Positions 63,857-64,000 of a DNA stretch of 64,000 nucleotides are shown in pieces (the first letter of the stretch is position 1; each line of letters starts with the position of its first letter). This DNA is from Mucilaginibacter empetricola (lineage in GTDB: Bacteria; Bacteroidota; Bacteroidia; Sphingobacteriales; Sphingobacteriaceae). A program made the position numbers and the translations under genes. The notes below the pieces were generated by a model. That model did not search any database and was not told the DNA's origin. It saw nothing but the letters and a program-made list of their open reading frames with translations. The stretch is from assembly GCF_024808665.1 (NCBI RefSeq), contig NZ_JANUBZ010000006.1:62001-126000 (forward strand). The letters are read 5' to 3'.

Positions 63857-64000
63857 ATGAAGGCAAATAGAAAATTTGTAGCTATTATATCACTTGCTAC
63901 CGTTGTAATATTAAGCGTGGCCATGGCAAAGCCGGAAACAAAAGAAACACCGCAATACCAAAATTTAAAAGTGCTGCCTAAAAATATCAGCTCAAAAGAT
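63857..64000 (+). CDS. Probable c-type cytochrome (partial, cut by window edge)
   Basis: The ATG at 63857 starts 2 bp after the YceI stop. The 48 visible residues give a signal peptide (MKANRKFVAIISLATVVIL...AMAK) and NLKVLPKNISSKD, a phrase seen ahead of the haem motif in Bacteroidota cytochromes c. The CxxCH motif is outside the window, so the call is tentative. Confidence 0.6.
   Translation, partial: MKANRKFVAIISLATVVILSVAMAKPETKETPQYQNLKVLPKNISSKD

Overview
The window looks like chromosome of a soil- or plant-associated Bacteroidota of the family Sphingobacteriaceae, most like Mucilaginibacter or Pedobacter. This rests on the gene families: a SusC/SusD pair with an ECF sigma factor and FecR anti-sigma, GLPGLI plus outer-membrane barrel pairs, MacB/FtsX-like permeases ending in N-P-V-x-S-L-R-S-E, TonB receptors, and many GH3/GH51-type glycosidases. 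No database could be searched, so the genus is inference.

Layout. 1-1300 is a truncated permease on the minus strand. 1.6-5.4 kb holds a secreted amidohydrolase and an M1 aminopeptidase. 5.6-9.3 kb is a minus-strand set: polyprenyl synthase, TerC-like protein, diadenylate cyclase and fatty-acid-hydroxylase family protein. A tRNA-Ser(GGA) at 10.1 kb is followed by an AT-rich island, about 10.2-15.5 kb. The island carries a large serine recombinase, a putative graspetide (omega-ester RiPP) operon, a HEPN-like protein, and debris ending in a 5'-truncated AraC gene. 16.6-21.6 kb has two tandem permeases. 21.8-29.3 kb holds peptidase E, a TlpA-like protein, a two-component system and a GLPGLI/outer-membrane barrel pair. 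29.7-30.8 kb is a lone RES-domain protein among repeats. 31.1-32.7 kb is an HxlR regulator divergent from an oxidoreductase. 33.0-40.2 kb is an arabinose-type glycosidase locus: GH51, a Nudix-family regulator with a degenerate Nudix box, and two GH3 enzymes. 40.4-49.9 kb holds a Wzi-like protein, a DoxX-like protein and the sigma/anti-sigma/SusC/SusD cassette. 50-57.8 kb holds an MscS channel, a DGPF protein with its ECF42-type sigma factor, an S41 protease and a secreted helical protein. 58.2-64 kb holds a TonB receptor, an alpha/beta hydrolase, and a Tat-exported phosphoesterase, YceI and cytochrome-like run cut by the right edge.

The most unusual content is the graspetide operon at 11966-14067. 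A 138-residue precursor carries four aligned cores of pattern T-x-T-x-T-x4-E-x2-D-x-D. An ATP-grasp ligase of the microviridin type follows 3 bp later, and a three-helix membrane protein overlaps the ligase. Other notable items are a dispersed ~122-bp element made of four hairpins (three copies plus a solo fragment), and two copies of the palindrome TTTATTA-N5-TAATAAA between the Nudix regulator and the GH3 gene. Several other dispersed palindromic repeats are also present.
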